NCBI RefSeq assembly: GCF_020080835.1
Contig: NC_058161.1
Location: 3,596,001 to 3,660,000 of the forward strand
Direction: 5' to 3'
DNA: 64,000 bases
Origin: Cotesia glomerata
Lineage: Eukaryota; Arthropoda; Insecta; Hymenoptera; Braconidae
Of the stretch, positions 46,409 through 58,009 are shown in pieces (position 1 is the first letter of the stretch; the number at the start of each line of letters is the position of its first letter). Below the pieces are notes generated by a model. The model made no database searches. It saw nothing but the letters and a program-made list of their open reading frames with translations, and was not told the DNA's origin. The translations under genes were made by a program, and so were the position numbers.

Positions 46409-46924
46409 AAAAAAGATAAAGGGAAAAATTACATTATGTAAAAATAATGTTAAAATTTAAAGTTTTAATTTTAAAAATGTTATTAATTTGAGTCATACTA
46501 TTAAAAAAATCAAAAACAAACGACGCATTAGAAAAATATCGCAGTTTGAAAATAAGAAAAAAATTTTTCTTAAATAATTATCAGATTTTTGAACAAAGAG
46601 TGAAAAGTTCCAGCTATGTCCTGTAAGATCGAACTTTTTTTTTAATAAAGCTTAAAAAGTATTTAACTTTCTTTCGAGTAATATTGTTTGCAGTTAAAAA
46701 AATATTTTCATAATTTAATTCTTATTTAAAATTAATTGTAAAGTAATGCGAGCAGATGAAATTAATTTTTATTGATGAGACCATTTTTTGATTTTAAGTC
46801 TAAAAAAAAAAAACAAAAATTATCTTCTCAAAGAAATTTAATTGATTTATTTTGGGTGTACATAGCTTGGAATATTTTTCAATAACCAGTTGTATTTACT
46901 TTAAAAAGTAATCAGAAATTGTAA

Positions 46925-47510
46925 TTAACCACACATCCACCGATCTACCCACAGCTTGCACGTCGTCGGTGAGCAGCATTGATCATCAGATGTACACTAA
47001 TGTAAACAAATAATTTAATGAATATTTTTTGTTGAATAATAAACTAGGCTAAAAAAATTATTTATAAAAAATTGCACTCATAATTTAAAGCTTCTAAAGA
47101 TGGAATTTTTTAAATAAATTTTTCTTGCTATAATTTATTATTTAAAAAATTTATAAAATTTGTCAGTTGTTTCACAATTACAGTATCATGAAATTTTATG
47201 AAAATAAAATTAGCCGACATCTACAAATTTTTATAATTTTTTTTTAAGAAAAAAATAAAAAATTGTTAAACGTTGACTAATTTTAGTATCAAGAAATTTT
47301 ATTGTTTTTTTATTAATATTCTGTTTCTCAAAATGAAGAAAAAAGTCAAATTTTTAACATCAGTGAGTCAAATTTCTTAGCAAATAAATATTAATTAATA
47401 ATATATACTAAATCATTATCAGTTTCATCCCAACAAGCCATAACAGTTGAAGAAATCAAAATATTCGCCAAAACTGCAATCAAAACAATCAATATGAAAA
47501 GCTTGGACAT
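46925..47510 (-). CDS. Secreted ICK-like cysteine peptide gene 2
   Basis: Two coding exons on the minus strand: 47,510-47,409 (34 codons, ATG at 47,508-47,510) and 46,996-46,925 (23 residues, then stop), joined in phase 0 by a 412-bp GT-AG intron. The product is about 57 residues. The first exon is a signal peptide (MSKLFILIVLIAVLANILI) with a single mature cysteine near its end. The second has cysteines at positions 1, 7, 8, 13 and 22. The combined spacing C-x8-C-x5-CC-x4-C-x8-C fits an inhibitor cystine knot. Function unknown; the fold occurs in toxins, protease inhibitors, antimicrobial and signalling peptides. A non-coding first exon and TATA promoter lie at 50,523-50,594, and the acceptor of the 5' intron is at 47,531. 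That 5' intron carries a 2.7-kb transposon. Confidence 0.75.
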
Positions 47511-48057
47511 TTTTCGGCAGGAATTGAACTCTAAAATCAGATTTAAAGAAAGAATAATTAAAAAATAGAAGACTGCCTATGTAGAAAAATATTATATTCT
47601 AAGATAATCTGAATATAATAATTTGCGCATATAATGGAATATAATCTGATTATATTGCAATATAATCAGATTATATGTATTCCAATACAATGCATTATAA
47701 TGTAAACTAAAAATCTGCAAATTCTCGAGTTTAGCTATAAAAAACTAATAAACAGTCAACACAATAATAAATTTCCTAATAGTCTTGCTGAATCTGTCTA
47801 GGAAAAACAACAAGTAAAAATTTATTTTTTACTTTTGGAATAAAAAAGAAAAAACTAGAAATCGGTTGACCGCGCAGACCAACCCTAGATCTTCCCGCTA
47901 AGTTTGAATTCGAAGTGCCTTAATATGTGTTTTGTTGTTAATATTTGAGCTTTTCAAGCTCAAAGCACCGTTTTTCACATTTTGAGCTCTTTTGGACAAA
48001 TAACTCATGAAGTCATAAAGTAATAAATTAGTTACGAGACCAGTAATGTTAGCCATA

Positions 48058-48328
48058 CACTGATAGAAGGATTTATTTGTATTAAAAAATCTTTGTTAAT
48101 AGTTAACAAATCATTTATTAGAGACCACTTTTTAGTATTAAACAAATATTTCTTAGTATTTAAAATGATTTGTTTGTATTTAATAAATCTGATATTCATT
48201 TATTAAATATTAATAAATCTTTTTAAATACTAAAAAATATTTGTTAAAGACTAAAAAGCGGTCTCTAATAAATGATTTGTTAAATATTAACAAATATTTT
48301 TAACTATAAACAAATCCTTCTATCAGTG
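48058..48328. mobile_element. MITE CACTGATAGAAGGATTT, third copy
   Basis: Flanked by TA on both sides. Close match to 1,788-2,058. Confidence 0.85.
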
Positions 48329-48721
48329 TACATAACGAAACTTTGATAGACGTTGACATTCTAGAGCGGGAAATATTTACAATCTATGCCAGAGCAACAA
48401 TTGATTCCAAAATTTATAGTTCATGTTCGGTCTCAATTCAATTTGATTAATTTTTACTTTTTTCAATAATTTCTTACACATACAATTAATAATTAACATA
48501 GTTCATTTACTAACTTTCTGGATTTTTTCTACTCATTGTCATCTTTATCTGAAGGACCCAGACAGCTATAAATTTGGTTACTTTTTAAATACTCAAAATA
48601 ATTTCTAGTTTTAACAGCTGTATTTCGATTTGTTATTTACTGTCCGTGTAGGTTTTTCCCATCTATTGTAGTTTGTATACCTTAACCAAGACATTCTATC
48701 TTTGGAAATTTTAATTATTTA
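48329..48721. other. Interior of the 2.7-kb element, no gene
   Basis: Unique A/T-rich sequence between two MITE copies. No coding frame. Confidence 0.4.
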
Positions 48722-48989
48722 CACTGATAGAAGGATTTATTTGTATTAAAAATATTTGTTAATAGTTAACAAATCATTTATTAGAGACCATTTTTAGTAT
48801 CAAACAAATATTTCTTAGTATTTAAAATGATTTGTTTGTATTTAATAAATCTGATATTCATTTATTAAATGTTAATAAATCTTTTAAATACTAAGAAATA
48901 TTTGTTAAGGACTAAAAAGTGGTCTCTAATAAATGATTTGTTAAATATTAACAAATATTTTTAACTATAAACAAATCCTTTTATCAGTG
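48722..48989. mobile_element. MITE CACTGATAGAAGGATTT, fourth copy
   Basis: Flanked by TA on both sides and lies 393 bp from the third copy, in the same orientation. Near-identical length. Confidence 0.85.
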
Positions 48990-50522
48990 TAGAAAATAAT
49001 CCTTATTTTTCAGCATACAGACTAAAATGTTTTACGATTATTTATAAGTTAATCCTAATATTACAGCTTAAGCCTATCACTTATATTTACGTTTTATTAC
49101 CTTATTTTTTAAGCTAGTTTTTATTTACAATACCCACATTTCTTTAATTACAATATTTTCCCAAGTTTTTGCTTAGACGCCTGCAAGTCCGCAGCCTATC
49201 ATAAATCATTAGTCCCTTCAAGTCCTTACCTGATGTCAGTACCTCATACCCCCTCTTGCGCCTAAAGTTGACAATATACATCCGCCTTCTATTCCTCTAA
49301 TTAGCCAATAGTTTCCTTAAAATATTCTTCCTTAGATTTTTCCGTACTTTTCCACCAATAATAATGCTTGCTTTCCCTTTCCTTATTTTTGCTTGACAAA
49401 TTTACGCCCTAATCTAAGTTGTAATGTTATACTAAGATTTTTGTATAAGTTAGTTGATTCTAAGATCTCTTATTTTACACACACAAATTTTTGTAACTGT
49501 CTAGGCAGAATAAAACAGCATAACTAAATACAGTTCGTTTTTATTCGTGCATGCTAACAGTCTTCTCTAATTTAATAGTTTTACTTTAAAACTGAGCTAT
49601 AATAAAATAATTGTAGCTCAAAACAGTTCAGAAAATTATCTCAGAGAAAAAAAAAGGTGCAACTCTTGCATTTCATGGAATAATAATCAATGTTTTGGTA
49701 TAATTCAATTTTTTATATCTTTTAGAAATTTTTCATTTGCAATTATACGAGAATTGATTACCTGCAGAGGACAGAGCATGCTCTGTAGACTCTATTATAG
49801 TGACCATAACTGACGAAAAAAAAACTCAATTAGATTACATTACAGAAATTCGGGAGATGTTTTGTTTAGTAGCAGTTGAGCTAGATGATATCGAAGGAAA
49901 AGTTTTAAAAGTAAAAAATTATGTTTGTTCGCTAAAAAATTTAAGTTTACAAAGCTAATTTTGACAAAATTTGAAAAATTACATTGTTTTATAATGAATA
50001 TTTTGACAAAAATATACTGTAAATATTTATTAACCTGTGAGTTAAATCGAATAAAAATATTATGCAGTAACTATGTGTATTAATAATTATTTTTGATAAA
50101 ATTTAAATTATTTACAGCAAAATCATCTAAACTCCAAAATTTTCAGCTATCTAGAATACAATATAATACATTATATTGAAATATAATCTCATTATATTAC
50201 AATATAATTTAATTATATTCCATTATATGTGCAAATTATTATATTCAGATTATATTGCAATATAATATTTTTCTACATGGGTGGGCCCATAGCCCATAAC
50301 CTGTAGGCTCATCAATTTAGAGAGACAATTATTAATAAGTAAATAACATTCGTATAAATTTTTGGTACATAATTTTACTTTTCATTGATGTCTTAATTAA
50401 TTTTTTCATCTATTTGAATTTTTAAACATAAAATTTTAATGAAATAATAAAATAGGAACAATTTTTTTGTCAGAACAAATTTATTTGTATTTTTTTTATT
50501 AAATAGTTTGTAAAATACTCAC

Positions 50523-50625
50523 ATATTTCTGGATGCGAAAGGATCGAAGTATTATTGCAGACAATTTCCACTAAAATTCAGTCGCCTTTTTATATGAATA
50601 TTCATGTGAGGAGCTGAAGAAGGTG
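50523..50625 (-). promoter_or_regulatory. TATA promoter and non-coding first exon of peptide gene 2
   Basis: On the minus strand CATATAAAAAGGCGACT (TATA at 50,594-50,587) is followed about 70 nt downstream by AGAAATAT and the donor GTGAGT (50,522-50,517). The same order, TATA with GGCGACT and then AAATAT|GTGAGT, recurs upstream of gene 4. The transcription start is predicted near 50,560. Confidence 0.6.
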
Positions 50626-50699
50626 TCACATGACTTTCAACGAGGAAAATGATTACATTATTTACAAATTATTAATTTTATCAACATAATTGAACTTGT

Positions 50700-51080
50700 G
50701 ATAAATAAATAAAACACACTAGAATAACAATGACGTCTGTTAAAAATATTCTAATCGTTAACTTTACTAATTTCGTATTGTAAAAAGGCAATTATTTAAT
50801 CTTATCATTTAATTAGAAGCAGGAAAATAAATTTTTTTATAATTTCAAAAGTATCAGTAGTCATATATATCGTAATCAATGAACCATATTTATTTTTCAC
50901 TTTTGTAAGTTGTAATGGAATTAATTGAAAATGTGGATATCAATTTTTATTGGCAATAACATTTTGAATTTTTGTTTTTTAAATTACAAATTTTATTGAT
51001 TAATTTTGAATATACATAGCTTGAAATATTTTTTAATAACCAGCTGTATTAGTTACTTTAAAAAGTAATTGGAAATTTTG
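50700..51080. other. Spacer between peptide genes 2 and 3, including gene 3 3' flank
   Basis: Uninterrupted version of the spacer split at 45,238. It runs into the conserved 3' flank TTTATTGATTAATTTTGAATATACATAGCTTG-type sequence that follows every cysteine exon in the cluster. Confidence 0.6.
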
Positions 51081-51081
51081 G

Positions 51082-51455
51082 TTAAAGGCAGAAGTACTTA
51101 TCCACGTTTTGCTTGTATTCCAAGCCAGGACAACAGTCAAGAGTCGACGAGCACTAAAGAAAAAAAAATGTAATTAATATTATTAAATACAGAAGAATTT
51201 TTTTAAAATTACATTAAAGCCGAAAGATTAATTTAATTTTTAATTTTTTTTATAGAATTTTTTTTTTTTTAATAAAGAAAATGTAGAATTAGCAGCATCA
51301 GTATGACACTAAAAATACAAAATAGATTAATAATAATAATTAATAATAGATAAATACTTATTATCTTCGAACGACATACAACCTATGACGGTTGAATGTA
51401 TCAAAAGGTTTGCCAGAACAGCAATCAAAACAATAAAAATAAAGAGCTTTGACAT
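51082..51455 (-). pseudogene. Secreted cysteine peptide gene 3, one cysteine and splice phase lost
   Basis: The signal-peptide exon starts at 51,455 (MSKLFIFIVLIAVLANLLI) with the usual first cysteine (VIGCMSF). The only nearby donor, GTATTT near 51,340, would end it in phase 2, whereas the cysteine exon (51,153-51,082, acceptor CTTTAG) needs phase 0. That exon has cysteines at 1, 7, 8 and 22, but position 13, cysteine in genes 2, 4 and 5, is tyrosine, a change explainable by one substitution. I read this as a decaying copy. A shorter or differently spliced functional product cannot be excluded. Its promoter region still looks intact. Confidence 0.55.
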
Positions 51456-51479
51456 TTTTAGGCGGGAATTGAACTCTAA

Positions 51480-52455
51480 AATCAATTTTTAAGAAAGAAT
51501 AATCAAAAAATTGAAGGCTGGGCCCATAACCTGGCTGCTGAATAATTTAAAGAAACAATTGATAAATAAATAGAAAGAATAATTAAAAAATTGAAGACTG
51601 GGCCCATAACTTTAAGAACATGTAGTAAAGTTTGATGTCGGTAATTCATTCTGGACGAGTGACAACAAATGCCTATTGAATATATCGGTTTGCTTATTTA
51701 AAACACATGAAAAATACACTAAAGAAGGTTACCAGACTAACTAAATACTCCAAACACTGTTTAAAAAAATTAAACTAGATAATTTACTTTTGGCACTCTC
51801 ATGCGGTCTACATGAAAGTATAGTAAATGAAATTTTTTGTTGGTAATTAGTTTTCTACCCAAATCTAGCTGCATTTTAATAATTCAGTCTTATAACTAAT
51901 CTAAACTAAAATAAAAAATAACCAAAAAATTAAATCGATCTCAAATATTATATTGGTTGTACGTTTATTAGTAATTTCTTTATAGTAAAGTTTATTTACT
52001 TGAATATGTTATGGGTCCTGAGATAAGGCAGTTTTACGCGCAAACACTACCTATTTATTTATCATTTTGTTATTTTTTTTCAATGATTTAATTTAAAAAT
52101 AAAAGAATTAATTCACGGATTATTTACATATTCTCAATGCTGATTAATTTAAAGAAACAATTGATAAATAAATAAAAAGAATAATTAAAAAATTGAAGAC
52201 TGGGCCCATAACCTTAATGCTGATTAATCCAAACTGATAGGTATCAATAAATAGTTATTGATCAAAGATCTTTAGAAGATGTTACAAATTCAAAAAAAAT
52301 ATTTTGAAAAAGTTATCAAATTTTATTAAGCTTAAAAATCAATTAATTGATAAATTTTCAAACATTTCTACTTTTTAGATTTTTTACTATAATTTTATAC
52401 AGGCAACTATACACAGTTTCATTATTTTTATTGAATTTAATATTATAAAAAATAC
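51480..52455 (-). repeat. 5' intron of gene 3 with repeated GGGCCCATAAC boxes
   Basis: GAAGACTGGGCCCATAAC-type boxes occur near 51,515, 51,592 and 52,195. The sequence between is A/T-rich with no gene. The boxes mark internal tandem duplications of the region just upstream of the coding start. Confidence 0.6.
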
Positions 52456-52459
52456 TTAC

Positions 52460-52545
52460 ATATTTTTTGATAAATAAAGAACAGATTCTTACTGAAAATA
52501 ATAAAGCCAATATTTTCAAATCTCTCTTTATATATTTATCCTTCT
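52460..52545 (-). promoter_or_regulatory. TATA promoter and non-coding first exon of peptide gene 3
   Basis: On the minus strand AATATATAAAGAGAG (52,534-52,526 core), then AAAATAT and donor GTAAGT at 52,459-52,454. The GGCGACT box seen for genes 2 and 4 is absent. Confidence 0.5.
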
Positions 52546-52812
52546 TCTACATCATCATACTCTCGTTGTTAACTAACGAGAGTATCACATGATTCGCAAG
52601 CAAAAAGTGTTTAATTTTTGATTAAATATTAATAAATTATACTTTTTAACCTTGATATTTGTGTAAAATATTTCCTAGCTGGGAAAAGATTAAAAATTAT
52701 ATTTATCAGGATAAATTAAAAATAGCCGAGCAGCTTTATCGATAGTTAAAAAAAAAACTAGCATTTAAATGAATATACACAATACAATAGTATTACAATA
52801 GCAATTAAAAAA
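52546..52812. other. Spacer, no gene
   Basis: A/T-rich. A short inverted pair CTCTCGTTGTTAACTAACGAGAG is at about 52,560-52,582. Confidence 0.5.
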
Positions 52813-53487
52813 AATTAGGAAAACGGTTGACCCTGAAGGCCATCTCTGCAACTTCCCGCTACCTCCATACCTAAGTGCTCAACAATTCACTTATTTTTTA
52901 AGCTCTTCGAGCTCAAAAATATAATTTGTGTGTAATTTTGAGCTCTCCGAGCTCAAATAAATCGCTGTTCTGTGCTTTTGAGCTCTTCGAGCTCAAAAAG
53001 CTGATGGTAGTTTTATAGAATACTATTTTTCGAATTTTCAAACCGTAATAACTTTTGAATGAATTAACCGATTTTCTCTCGGTTTACGGCATTCAACGCA
53101 GTTTTTTGAGTTATTTGACAAATCTTTAAGCGCGAACTGGTCGGACTAAAAATTTCATAGAAATTCTGAAAAAATCATTTTTTTTCAATTTTTTTCGACA
53201 ACGATATCTCACGAATAAATCAACCGATTTTGACCGGGCTGGTGGCAATCGACGTTGTTTTTTGAGGTTAAGAGCTGATTAGTTTTTTGGAATTGATCGG
53301 TTTAGCCGTTTAAAAGATATTTAAAGAAAACGAATTTTTGGAAATTTTATTTTTGAGATTTCTCAAAATTGATCGACTTAAATTCTGTAAATTAGTATCA
53401 ACATTCTAGGGGCAAAGGAACTCTTCAGAATGCTGCTTGTTTTCATCGAATCGGATGATCCGTTCATCAGTTATGAGAGATTTATAT

Positions 53488-53523
<36 letters not shown>

Positions 53524-53718
53524 CACGAAGTAATGCCTAACGGCGGTTTCCATGAGGGATTAGGGGAAAGAGGAAAAGGGGTTTAGGGTTTAGTGGGTAG
53601 GGGCGCTAGCGTCGAGTTTTAGTATGACACTGCGTCGAGTCGCCACATATCCAGGCCAAACAACTATGCCTAGAATCCGTAAAAAGGATTCCCCCCCCCT
53701 TAAAACAAAAAAAAAAAA

Positions 53719-53749
<31 letters not shown>

Positions 53750-53915
53750 TACATACATACAGACACGGTGACATCACCGCGGAAATAGTCAGGAAAGCTT
53801 CCTAGGACCTCAAAACGTCGAGATCTGATGAAAACTCGATTTTCGAAAAACAGGGTGAAAACAATAACTTCCCGATTTTTGAAAATTCTCAATTTTCTTA
53901 GCGGGAAGTTAAAAA
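52813..53915 (-). mobile_element. AACTTCCCGC element, reverse copy with (AC)n tracts
   Basis: The reverse complement of the element at 36,539, complete at both ends (AACGGTTGACCCTGAAGGCC on the left, CTTAGCGGGAAGTTA on the right). Three GAGCTC palindromes lie at 52,900-53,000. (AC)n tracts lie at 53,490-53,521 and 53,719-53,744. A segment around 53,520-53,700 with TTAGGGGAAAGAGGAAAAGG is not in the other copies and is an extra insertion. Confidence 0.7.
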
Positions 53916-54106
53916 ATAATAATAATAACAATTTTTTGATTCATATTAATAAATTGTAAAGATATATTTATTATTAATGCGTTTAATTCTAAAATAAAAA
54001 AAAATGATCGTTCTAAAAAAATTTTATTAATTTATTTCAGATGTCCTTAGCTTGAAATCTATTTCAATAAACAGTTTGATTAATTATTTTTTGAAGTAAT
54101 TATAAA

Positions 54107-55227
54107 TTATTCTTTAATGCACATTTTCCATTCTCCAAATGCGTGACACGTTAGATCTTCACAGCAATCGTCGGTAGATCCACACTAAAAAAAAAGAAAA
54201 ATTTAATGAATATTACCACTTAAGCTAAATAAGCTAAATGTATAATTTAATTTTCATGTTTTTCTTAAAATTTCAGACTCTTATTAATTTTTAACTAATT
54301 ATTTTTTCATACTAATGGAAGATTCTCTTAAATGAAGTTAGACAATTTGCTAATTAGAACATCGATATTTACACAGAAAGAAAAGTTTCTTGACTGGAGA
54401 ACAAAATTCTTGGCTCAAGAAAATTTGTCGGGTGCCTGAAGGAAGACCGAAGTAGTGTTGGCCGAACTAAAAATTTTTCTTTAAATTCTATTCTTGGTGG
54501 AAGTCATTTTTTCTTAATTCAAATTATCATAAATACTTGATACAGTAAATTTTTATATTTGATCAAGATTTTTAGATACTTTAGGGAAGCAGCGCCACCT
54601 ACTTCAGCTGAGAAAAAAATTTTCTCACTTTGAGAAAATTTTTCTCTTGAATATTTGATTCCCATTTTATATTATTTTAGTGTGCAATTATACATATTAA
54701 ATGAAAAAAAATGATGAAATATTATTTGATCTTCCCATTTGACATGTTAATCAATAAAAATATTAATGGAAATTTACTTCTATCTTTATATTTAATTTTT
54801 TGGAGCAAGAGAGAAATTTTCTCAAGACAAGAAAATTAACTTCTATCAAGAACTAAATTTTTTGGAGCTCGAGGCTGAATTTTCTCAAAACAAGATTTTC
54901 TTGACTTAAATAAATTTTCTTGGATCGATACGTATTTCTTAAATCAAGAAAATTATTTTTGTTGGAATAAGTGAAATTTCTTGTGTCAAAAAAAATTTTT
55001 TTTTCGCACAAGAAAATAATTAGGAAGAAAAATATTTTCTTGGCTCAAGTGAACCTTTTTTTCTGTGTTGTAGTACATACTTGATCACTATCTTCTACTG
55101 TCAGACATTGATTACTATAATCTTCTTTTTCTTCATTATCACTCATGAAAAATGATGCAATATCAAAGCAATATATTGTATTCGCCAAAAAAACAATCAA
55201 AACAATTAAAACAAAGAGCTTTGACAT
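54107..55227 (-). CDS. Secreted ICK-like cysteine peptide gene 4
   Basis: Two coding exons on the minus strand: 55,227-55,081 (49 codons) and 54,184-54,107 (25 residues and stop), phase 0. Donor GTATGT at 55,080, acceptor TTTTAG before 54,184. The product is about 74 residues: signal peptide MSKLFVLIVLIVFLANTI, then a longer acidic linker than its sisters (SDNEEKEDY), the first cysteine, and the cysteine exon with cysteines at 1, 7, 8, 13 and 22 (DDCCEDLTC core). Spacing C-x8-C-x5-CC-x4-C-x8-C. The linker could be a propeptide. The 896-bp intron is enlarged by a TTGATTCAAG-family element. The 5' intron acceptor is at 55,248, and the promoter and first exon are at 55,834-55,904. Confidence 0.75.
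54370..55068. mobile_element. TTGATTCAAG-family element in the intron of peptide gene 4
   Basis: Bounded by ACACAGAAAGAAAAGTTTC on the left and TTTTTTTCTGTGT on the right. It ends only about 12 bp from the splice donor. It matches 45,771-46,408 in opposite orientation. Confidence 0.75.
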
Positions 55228-55249
55228 TTTTTGGCGGGAATTTAACTCT

Positions 55250-55833
55250 GAAATAAATTAAAAAAAAAAATAATTAAAAAATTGGAGTCTGGACCCATAA
55301 CCTGAATGCTGATCAATTTAACGTCTTACTTAATAACAAAAAAATGTTTATACATTTTAGGTTCCAGAGCCAAATAAATTTTTTTTATCTATCTATCTAT
55401 CTATCTATACAAATTTTTGGAACGTAAGTTTACTCTTTATTGATTTTTTCGGTAATTTTTTTAACTATTTTAATTTATTTACATAAAAAACTAATAAAAT
55501 AAAAAAATAGAATTAAATTTTGCTGCAAATCGAATTTTTGAGAATATTTTTTTTTAGTAAATAGTTTATAATATCAATTCTAAAGAAAAATTAATTAAAA
55601 AATTGAAGACTGGGCCCATAACCTTAAGGTTGTTTAATTTAAAGGGATAATTAACAGCTAAATAATATTTATATAAATTTACGGTACATAATTTTACTTC
55701 TTATTGATTTCTTCATTAATTTATTTAACTACTTAAATTTATTCACATCAAAATTTTATGAAATAATAAAATATTTTAACAAAGCAAATTTATTTATTTT
55801 TTATTTTTAGTGTAAAGTTTATAAAATACTCAC
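55250..55833 (-). repeat. 5' intron of gene 4 with two GGGCCCATAACC units
   Basis: GGACCCATAACC (near 55,290) and GGGCCCATAACC (near 55,612) start two related ~200-bp units. A (CTAT)n microsatellite lies at 55,388-55,410. Confidence 0.65.
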
Positions 55834-55920
55834 ATATTTCTTGAAGAAAAAAGAATGAATTATTGCAGATGAAGCTCACAAATATTTAGTCGCCTTTTTT
55901 TATAATTATTTTCGTAGTGA
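55834..55920 (-). promoter_or_regulatory. TATA promoter and non-coding first exon of peptide gene 4
   Basis: On the minus strand TTATAAAAAAAGGCGACT (55,904-55,888), then AGAAATAT and the donor GTGAGT (55,833-55,828). Closely parallels gene 2. Confidence 0.6.
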
Positions 55921-56227
55921 GCGGCTAAAGGTATCAAATGATTTTCCACCAGGAAAATGATAAAATTCTTATTAGCATTACTCATGTAGTATTCACTTTA
56001 TCTACGTAATTGAACTTGCGATAAATAAAAAATACGCTGTAGCATCGCAATCATAAACAACAATTGTCGTAGACAAGTTAATTAACCACATTGGATATTT
56101 CGTATTCTAAAAAAGTAGTTATCTAATTTATGATTTTGTTAAATTGATTCTAATGCGGCTAAAAGAATCAAAAATTAAGGACGCGCTTAAAAAATATTCC
56201 AGTTTAAAAATTAAAAAAAAAAAATTA

Positions 56228-57366
56228 GAAAAACGGTAGACCCTGAAGGCCATCCGTGCAACTTCCCGCTAATTCCATACCTAGGTGCATAAAACTGCAC
56301 TAATGACGTTTTTGAGCTCTTCGAGCTCGAAAATACATTTTATGTGTTATTTTGAGCTCTTCGAGCTTACAAGTCTGGTAGAAGTATCATAGAACAATAT
56401 TTTTTAAATTTTCAAACGGCACTAACTTTTAAATGAATCAACCGATTTCCACGCGGTTGGCAGCATTTGACGCAATTTTTTTAGTTTCATGACGAATCTT
56501 CAAGTTTGAATTGATAAAACTAGGAAATTTGGAGTAATTCCAAAAAAACACTTTTTCTGGTTTTCTTTCGTTCATGATATTTCTTGAACGAATTGACCAA
56601 TTTTGACCGGCTTGACGGCGATCGACGTTGTTTTTGATGTTAAGAGCTGATCAGTTTTTGGAATTGATCGGTCAAGCCATTTAAAAGTTATTCCAAAAAA
56701 TGTCGGAGTTATGTTAAAAAAACACTTGTTTCTAAATATTTTATCGAGGATATCTCTCGAACCAATCAACCGATTTCTACGTTTTTGGCGGCGATCGACG
56801 CGGTTTTTTAAGCTCTGAAATTATTTTACATTATTAAAAACGATCCGAGAAGAAATGACGAAGTTATGTCAAAAAAACACTTTTTTCGGTTTTCTTTCGT
56901 TCACGATATCTCTCGAACGAATCAACCGATTTTTACCGGATTAGCGACGATCGGCGTGGTTTTTCAAGCTTGAGGGCGGATAAGTTTTTGAAGTTGATCG
57001 ATAGAGCCGTTTAAAAGATATTCCAAAAAAACCACTTTCAAAAATGATTTTTTTCTTATTTTTTTTGAGATTTTTCAAAATTTCTCAAAATCTATCGGTT
57101 CAAATTTTCAGGAAATCTAAGTTTGAGGGAACTCTTTAGAACGCCGTTTAGTACGTTCCGATCGGTTCAGTCGTTCAAAAGTTATAAGCGAGTCACATAG
57201 TCACACACACACACAGACATAGTGGCAACCTCGCGGGGATAGTCAGAGAAGCTTCCTGTGACCTTCAAACGTCGAGATCTGATGAAAACTCGATTTTTGC
57301 AAAACTGGGTGAAAACAATAACTTCCCGATTTTTGAAAATCTTCGATTTTCTTAGCGGGAAGTTAA
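56228..57366 (-). mobile_element. AACTTCCCGC element, reverse copy
   Basis: Complete reverse copy inserted in the spacer between genes 4 and 5: AACGGTAGACCCTGAAGGCC at the left end, CTTAGCGGGAAGTTA at the right. It carries GAGCTCTTCGAGCTC palindromes at 56,315 and 56,355 and repeated TCTCTCGAACGAATCAACCG modules at about 150-bp intervals. Confidence 0.7.
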
Positions 57367-57638
57367 AAATGCAGGATCAATCATTTTTTTATACAGCTTA
57401 GAAAGTATTTAACTTTCTTTCGAGTAACATTTTCATAATTTAATTCTGATTTTTAATTATTTTCGGAATAATGTGAGCAGTTAAAATTAATTTTTATCGA
57501 TTATAAAATTTTTTGATTTTTGATCTAAAAAAAAAAACAAAAATTATCGTCTCAAACAAATTTTATTGATTTATTTTGGTTGTACATAACTTGGAATATT
57601 TTTGAATATCCAATAATACTAACTACTTTTTAAAGTAA

Positions 57639-57979
57639 TTACACAGTTACAAAGCACAATTTATATTCTCCAATTGATTTGCACGTGAGATCATCACAGC
57701 AGTCGTCATCATTTGTACACTAAAGAAAACAAATGATTTAATTAATTATTGGGCTTAAGCTTAAAGTTTTATTCAATTTTCATGCTTTTATAAAATTTTT
57801 ATCTCTCGGAAAAAAAAATATGGACAGAGAGACACTAAAAAATACTAAAAAGAGAAATAATATTAAACAATGCATACCTGTTCCGTATCTGTTTGATTCA
57901 AACAGCCCATAACAGTTGAAGAAATTAAAATGTTCGCCAAAACGGCAAACAAAACAATCATCATGAAGAGCTTTGACAT
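57639..57979 (-). CDS. Secreted ICK-like cysteine peptide gene 5
   Basis: Two coding exons on the minus strand: 57,979-57,878 (34 codons) and 57,719-57,639 (26 residues and stop), phase 0, with a compact 158-bp intron (donor GTATGC, acceptor CTTTAG). About 60 residues. Signal peptide MSKLFMMIVLFAVLANILI, one mature cysteine in exon 1 (MGCLNQTD), then cysteines at 1, 7, 8, 13 and 22 (DDDCCDDLTC core). Six mature cysteines in all, spacing C-x8-C-x5-CC-x4-C-x8-C. The acidic loop between cysteines 2 and 5 distinguishes it from gene 2. A putative 5' intron acceptor lies at 58,003 and a first exon at 58,798-58,864. This is the cleanest copy, without transposon interruption in its introns. Confidence 0.78.
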
Positions 57980-58009
57980 TTTTTTTTATTGAAAATTCAA
58001 ATCTAAAAT

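Larger units (their letters stand above)
47573..50281. mobile_element. 2.7-kb TIR element in the 5' intron of peptide gene 2
   Basis: Terminal inverted repeats of about 120 bp start TGTAGAAAAATATTATATTC and are rich in ATATAATCTGATTATATT palindromes; the right arm is at 50,155-50,281. The insertion breaks the GAAGACTGGGCCCATAACC box that is intact in the sister genes (GAAGACTG on the left, GGGCCCATA on the right). The interior has two CACTGATAGAAGG MITEs and a block at 49,130-49,560 of balanced composition, but no transposase frame that I can see. Confidence 0.7.

Noticed and set aside
49130..49560. Balanced block considered as a gene or LINE fragment
   Set aside because: I could not find a frame with recognisable motifs on either strand. 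Left as interior of the 2.7-kb element.
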